From contig PLWZ01000047.1 of the NCBI GenBank assembly GCA_003151235.1, positions 1 through 64,000 on the forward strand: a DNA stretch of 64,000 nucleotides, given 5' to 3'. Position numbers and translations under genes: made by a program. Of this stretch, positions 59,100 through 64,000 are shown one piece after another. How positions within the stretch are numbered: position 1 is the first letter of the stretch; every line of letters begins with the position of its first letter. Below the pieces are notes generated by a model that was not told where the DNA came from, did not search any database, and saw only the letters and a list, made by a program, of their open reading frames with translations. Source of the DNA: Acidimicrobiaceae bacterium (GTDB lineage: Bacteria > Actinomycetota > Acidimicrobiia > Acidimicrobiales > RAAP-2).

Positions 59100-60296
59100 G
59101 TGGGACGAACAGCGATCATCTCGGTCGATGGCCACGTCAAGGCTTCTCGGGCTGGTTATCGCCAGTACCTCGAGCAGAAGTACCTCGAGCAGTACGACGA
59201 ATCGGTGAAGGAGGCCGAGGACGCTGGGGTGCCCGACGCCGGCAACTTGAATCCGGAGTTCGGGTTCGACGCCCAGTGGGACTCGGAACGCCGGCTGGAG
59301 TCCTTGGAGGGCCAGGGTGTGGTCGCCGAGGTGCTCTTTCCCAACGGCCAGCCGTTCCAGGTGAATCGCCTCGAGGATGCCGGACGGGCGATGGACGCCG
59401 AGCTGGCTGCGGCGGGCCGCCGGGCCTACAACCGCTGGTTGGTTGACTTCTGCGCCGAGGCCCCGGGACGCCGAGCCGGGCAGGCGGTGGTCTCCTTCGA
59501 CGACATCGACGAGGCGATCGCCGACATCTCCTGGGCCAAGGAGCGCGACCTCGGGGGGATCATGATGCCCCCGCTCAACCCGGGGGGGACGTTCTTCTTC
59601 GACCCGGCGCTCGACCCGATCTGGGCCGCCATCCAAGACGTCGGGCTGCCGATCAGCCAGCACGGCGGCGCCGGCCTTCCGGCCTACAGCCCGCCCGGCT
59701 TCGCGTCGATCATCACGATCTCGGTGGAAAACGCGTTCTTCTCGTCGCGCTCTTTGTGGCAGCTGATCGCCGGCGGGGTGTTCGACCGTTTCCCGGATCT
59801 GAAGGTGTCGTTCATCGAGACCCAGGTGTTCTTCTTGACGGCGGCGATCGCCCACATGGACCAGACCTTGGCAGGGACCGATGACTGGATGGCCTTCGCC
59901 CGGTCCTTGAAGCGGGAGCGGACGGTCAGCCGGCCGGCCAGCGAGTACATCGCCACCAACTGCTACATCGGTGTCTCACCCTTCGATCCGAGGCAAATCC
60001 CGATCGACCAGCTGGTGGGCAAGGACGCCGACCAGCGCCCGCTGCCCGGTTTCCACATCGGCGCGGACGCTGCCATGTTCGGGGTCGACTACCCGCATTT
60101 CGAGTCGATCTTCCCCGGCACCATGGACAAGGTCGCCACCTTGACGAGGGACCCGAGCGTCACCGAACAGGACGCTCGCAAGATCCTCTTCGACAATGCC
60201 GCCCGGCTCTACGGCTTCGACCGGGCCGTACTCCAGCCGCACATCGACCGGATCGGCTTCGAGTTGGAAGACTTGCTCGTCCCGAGCCTCGCCTAG
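59100..60296 (+). CDS. Amidohydrolase_2 family metal-dependent hydrolase, paralogue 3
   Basis: The protein has 398 residues from GTG 59100 (MGRTAIISVDGHVKASR). It has the same motif set as the paralogues at 30242 and 31603: DGH, LPISQHGG, SFIETQ, FGVDYPHFES, the PDAGNLNPE insert and VVAEVLFPNGQPFQVNRLED. The shared insert sets this trio apart from the fourth amidohydrolase at the right edge. It is 30 kb away from the pair and on the opposite strand. A G/C hairpin (GAGCGG/CCGCTC, 60296-60310) directly follows the stop. Confidence 0.9.
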   Translation: MGRTAIISVDGHVKASRAGYRQYLEQKYLEQYDESVKEAEDAGVPDAGNLNPEFGFDAQWDSERRLESLEGQGVVAEVLFPNGQPFQVNRLEDAGRAMDAELAAAGRRAYNRWLVDFCAEAPGRRAGQAVVSFDDIDEAIADISWAKERDLGGIMMPPLNPGGTFFFDPALDPIWAAIQDVGLPISQHGGAGLPAYSPPGFASIITISVENAFFSSRSLWQLIAGGVFDRFPDLKVSFIETQVFFLTAAIAHMDQTLAGTDDWMAFARSLKRERTVSRPASEYIATNCYIGVSPFDPRQIPIDQLVGKDADQRPLPGFHIGADAAMFGVDYPHFESIFPGTMDKVATLTRDPSVTEQDARKILFDNAARLYGFDRAVLQPHIDRIGFELEDLLVPSLA

Positions 60297-60490
60297 AGCG
60301 GGCCCCGCTCGTATGGGCGCCGGGGACAATCGCACCGAAACGGGTTGAACGACCGTATCTTCGACTGCAACGAGACGAGTCGGTGGGCGCTTGCGCTACC
60401 GGCAGAGGCCGCGACTTGGCCACACAATGCAACCGGTGCTAATCCGTATCCGGCGCGGCCGCCAGGCGAGCGCCGACAAAAGGGGACGCC

Positions 60491-61249
60491 GTGCAGATCG
60501 ATGGAAAGGGTGCGGTCATCGTCGGCGGCGCGTCGGGAATGGCGCGCGCGTCGGCAGAGTTGCTGCGCGAGCGTGGCGCGTCGATCGCGATCTTGGACCT
60601 GCCGACATCCGCAGGCGAAGAGGTTGCGACCGGACTGGGCGGGTCGTTCCATCCAGTCGACGTGACCGACGAGGAAGCGGTTGAGACCGCGTTGTCGGAC
60701 GCGGTTCAGGCCCTTGGAGGCCTGCACATCGCTGTGAATACGGCCGGCGGGGGTATCGGCAAACGCACCCTGGGCAGGGACGGGCCGCATCCGCTGGCCG
60801 ACTTCCGCAGAGTGATCGAGCTCAATCTCATCGCCACCTTCAATCTCAATCGACTACAGGCGCACCACATGTCGAAGAACGAGCCCGACGACGATGAACG
60901 CGGGGTCATCATCGACACCGCCTCGATAGCGGCGTTCGAAGGCCAGATCGGGCAGGTCGCCTACTCGGCCTCCAAGGCCGGTATCGCAGGCATGACGCTC
61001 ACGATGGCCCGGGACCTGGGTTCGTTCGGCATTCGGGTCGTGACCATCGCACCCAGCCTCTTCAGCACCGGCATCACGAGTGGCCTAACTTCCGAGTTCG
61101 CAGAGGTCCTGACCAAGGACGCCGCATTCCCCAAGCGGATGGGCAGGCCGGAGGAGTACGGCCGACTGGCCGTCGCCATCGTCGAGAACCCAATGCTCAA
61201 CGGGTCCACCATCCGCCTCGACGCTGGTCAACGGTTCGCACCCAAATAG
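60491..61249 (+). CDS. SDR-family NAD(P)-dependent oxidoreductase (HSD10-like)
   Basis: The 252-residue short-chain dehydrogenase has the Rossmann motif VIVGGASGMARASAELL (about residues 9-25), NAG replaced by NTAGGG (about 82), the catalytic Ser in IDTASIAAFEG, and the YSASKAG Tyr/Lys pair (about 158-162). It resembles 3-hydroxyacyl-CoA dehydrogenase type 2, which oxidises 3-hydroxyacyl-CoA in isoleucine and branched-chain fatty-acid breakdown. That role fits its position between the hydrolase and the semialdehyde dehydrogenase. GTG 60491 follows AAAAGGGGACGCC. Confidence 0.92.
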   Translation: MQIDGKGAVIVGGASGMARASAELLRERGASIAILDLPTSAGEEVATGLGGSFHPVDVTDEEAVETALSDAVQALGGLHIAVNTAGGGIGKRTLGRDGPHPLADFRRVIELNLIATFNLNRLQAHHMSKNEPDDDERGVIIDTASIAAFEGQIGQVAYSASKAGIAGMTLTMARDLGSFGIRVVTIAPSLFSTGITSGLTSEFAEVLTKDAAFPKRMGRPEEYGRLAVAIVENPMLNGSTIRLDAGQRFAPK

Positions 61250-61471
61250 CTCGAGACGGCGAGCTCTACCAGCGATCGCGCACCCCCCGATGCAGCGGGA
61301 CCCGCACAGCAGCTTCAAGGGCCGGACGTTCGCTTCAGCCATCTCGCCGGAGTACGGAGCTGATGGGTAGGGAGCTCTGGAAGTGACCGCTCGGACTTCC
61401 AACCAGCCGGGCGGCTCAACCAGAGCACCAGCGGCCAACCAGCCCGAGCCGGGACCCTATTGACTGGACAT

Positions 61472-61906
61472 CTACATGGGGGCCTCGAAATCACCCGCCG
61501 CGAGAACCTTCTGCCACGCTTCAATACCTGCCGCGTCCATGTCCGACTGCAGCGCGACGATGGCCCCTTCGCCGACGCTGAAGAGCGTGTTCGTCCGCAC
61601 GTCGACGGTGGTGCCGTCGAGCAGCGTCCCGGCGGTGCGGCGCCGAACACGAATGGCGTCAGCCTCGACGGTGATCTCGGGGTCCTCAGCCAGGAGACCA
61701 GGGAGCGCCCGGGAAACCGCTTCTGCCTCACGGCGCGCGACCTCTGAGAGAAGTCGACCCGAGATCGGTCCGTCACTCGGACGCCGCGGCACATGGCGCA
61801 GCTCGACGGTCTCGGCGAAGAGGCCAACAAGCACCTCTCGCGATCGGACGAGGTCATGGGCGACCGCCCGTATCTGCTCTGCAATCTCCAAGGCGGATTG
61901 CGTCAT
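61472..61906 (-). CDS. Small protein, possibly NTF2-like
   Basis: The 144-residue protein (MTQSALEIAEQIRAVAHDLV) has a long N-terminal helix, then an ITVEADAIRVRRRTAGTLLDG beta-segment and a C-terminal DVRTNTLFSVGEGAIVALQS. The helix-then-curved-sheet order suggests an NTF2/SnoaL-like cone fold, but no active-site residues are clear. GGAGCTCCC precedes ATG 61906. It lies 40 bp downstream of the mmsA gene on the same strand and may be co-transcribed. Confidence 0.65.
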   Translation of the reverse strand: MTQSALEIAEQIRAVAHDLVRSREVLVGLFAETVELRHVPRRPSDGPISGRLLSEVARREAEAVSRALPGLLAEDPEITVEADAIRVRRRTAGTLLDGTTVDVRTNTLFSVGEGAIVALQSDMDAAGIEAWQKVLAAGDFEAPM

Positions 61907-61946
61907 GGGAGCTCCTGTCGGCGTCGATCACCGACCAACTCGACAC

Positions 61947-63431
<1,485 letters not shown>

Positions 63432-63448
63432 ACCGGGCAGCCCGCGAA

Positions 63449-64000
63449 TCAGACGCGGTAGAGCTTCCGGGCGTTCTCGCCCAGAATTTTGCGCCGAGCC
63501 TCAGGTGACAGCTTGGCCAGCTTTCCTTCGACGGACCCGAGCGGATTCGGGTACAAACACGTCGGGTGGGGGAAGTCCGTCTCGAACATGATCTTGTCCT
63601 CGCCAACCGCTTCGACCAGATCCGCGAGCTTGTCGTGATTGTTCTCGAACCAGAACGTCGCGTACAGGTTGGTCTTGAAGTACTCGGAAGGCATCTTCTT
63701 CATCGCGGCGAATTCGTCGGGCGCGTTCTCCCTCATCTCGTAGTCGAGCGCTTCCAAAATGAACGGAATCCAGCCACACCCGCTCTCGACGGACACCATC
63801 TTGAGGTCCGGGTGCCGATCGAATATCCCTGACACAATGAGGTTGCTGACGACTCTGGCGTTCCCGATGAAGAGCAGGGTGCCGCCGAGCGCGAGGCGGG
63901 TGTTCGGTGAGTGCGAAGGCCAGGAGTACTTGCCGTAAAAGGACATGGCGGTCACGCTGGCCCCGATGTGGAAGTGCACGGGCATCTCAAGCTCGGTGCA
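63449..64000 (-). CDS. Amidohydrolase_2 family protein, partial (runs off right edge)
   Basis: The visible C-terminal ~183 residues show FHIGASVTAMSFYG, GIFDRHPDLKMVSVESGCGW (metal Glu), the bulky NLYATFWFENN and the metal Asp in IMFETDFPHPTCLYPN. This is the ordinary amidohydrolase_2 subgroup (ESG..W, FETDFPHP), unlike the DGH-type trio inside the window. The N-terminal half lies beyond the window. It is 17 bp upstream of mmsA on the same strand. Confidence 0.88.
   Translation of the reverse strand, partial: CTELEMPVHFHIGASVTAMSFYGKYSWPSHSPNTRLALGGTLLFIGNARVVSNLIVSGIFDRHPDLKMVSVESGCGWIPFILEALDYEMRENAPDEFAAMKKMPSEYFKTNLYATFWFENNHDKLADLVEAVGEDKIMFETDFPHPTCLYPNPLGSVEGKLAKLSPEARRKILGENARKLYRV

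Noticed and set aside
58770-59855. 361-codon minus-strand frame across the YtcJ and amidohydrolase genes
   Set aside because: It covers two well-supported plus-strand genes and is composed of Arg/Asp/His-rich antisense-type sequence.
60296-60310. Hairpin GAGCGG/CCGCTC after the third amidohydrolase as intrinsic terminator
   Set aside because: Only 6 bp with a 3-nt loop and no T-run; it is too weak to list as a terminator.

Overview
The window is high-GC chromosomal DNA from an actinobacterium. Three F420-type luciferase-like oxidoreductases, a GAF-ANTAR regulator, an Eis-type acetyltransferase, a DUF2630 protein and a DinB/mycothiol-type protein support this. The density of amidohydrolase_2 enzymes, CaiB/BaiF CoA-transferases and fused branched-chain-type ABC transporters makes Acidimicrobiia or a related soil/freshwater actinobacterium my best guess; that is inference from gene content. 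No rRNA, tRNA, CRISPR array, complete insertion sequence or phage gene was recognised.

Left part (1-16.0 kb): small zinc-ribbon-like reading frames at the edge; a geranylgeranyl-reductase-like flavoprotein; a LuxR-type response regulator divergent from a GAF-ANTAR protein, with a perfect 20-bp palindrome at their junction; a divergent-motif NRAMP-type metal transporter; a four-gene carbohydrate-type ABC importer (ATPase, two permeases, binding protein); a beta-lactamase-fold hydrolase; an HxlR regulator divergent from a YceI protein; an MFS drug exporter; and a protein-tyrosine-phosphatase-like protein.

Middle part (16.0-29.9 kb): three toxin-antitoxin modules in a row (Phd/RelE, HicAB, VapBC), all on the minus strand. 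Two have recognisable promoters whose -10 box lies 7 nt before the start codon and the third has a -10 box 6 nt before it, so they are probably translated from leaderless mRNA. This interval also contains two dispersed intergenic repeat families, both always in plus orientation, and a sugar-epimerase pseudogene with a large internal deletion. It continues with ordinary actinobacterial genes (PPOX-fold, MmcQ/YjbR, SCO6745-like, F420 oxidoreductases, Eis, DinB, desaturase, MDR reductase).

Right part (29.9-64 kb): a catabolic and transport region. Four amidohydrolase_2 proteins are present, three of them close paralogues. A branched-chain-type ABC importer is packed into three polypeptides: a binding protein, an MFS transporter fused to a LivF-like ATPase, and a LivH-LivM-LivG fusion. 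Around it lie five alpha/beta hydrolases, a tandem-domain CoA-transferase, a half-size CoA-transferase, an acyl-CoA ligase, a thiolase/DUF35 pair, an enoyl-CoA hydratase with a long N-terminal extension, an SDR, a YtcJ-type amidohydrolase and methylmalonate-semialdehyde dehydrogenase. The simplest reading is uptake of an ester, amide or carboxylic substrate, hydrolysis, CoA activation and beta-oxidation-like breakdown to propionyl- or acetyl-CoA. The substrate cannot be read from sequence.

The most unusual items are the MFS-LivF fusion with its three-polypeptide transporter, the two dispersed repeat families around the toxin-antitoxin island, the CoA-transferases with unusual domain layout, and several precise palindromic sites at gene starts.
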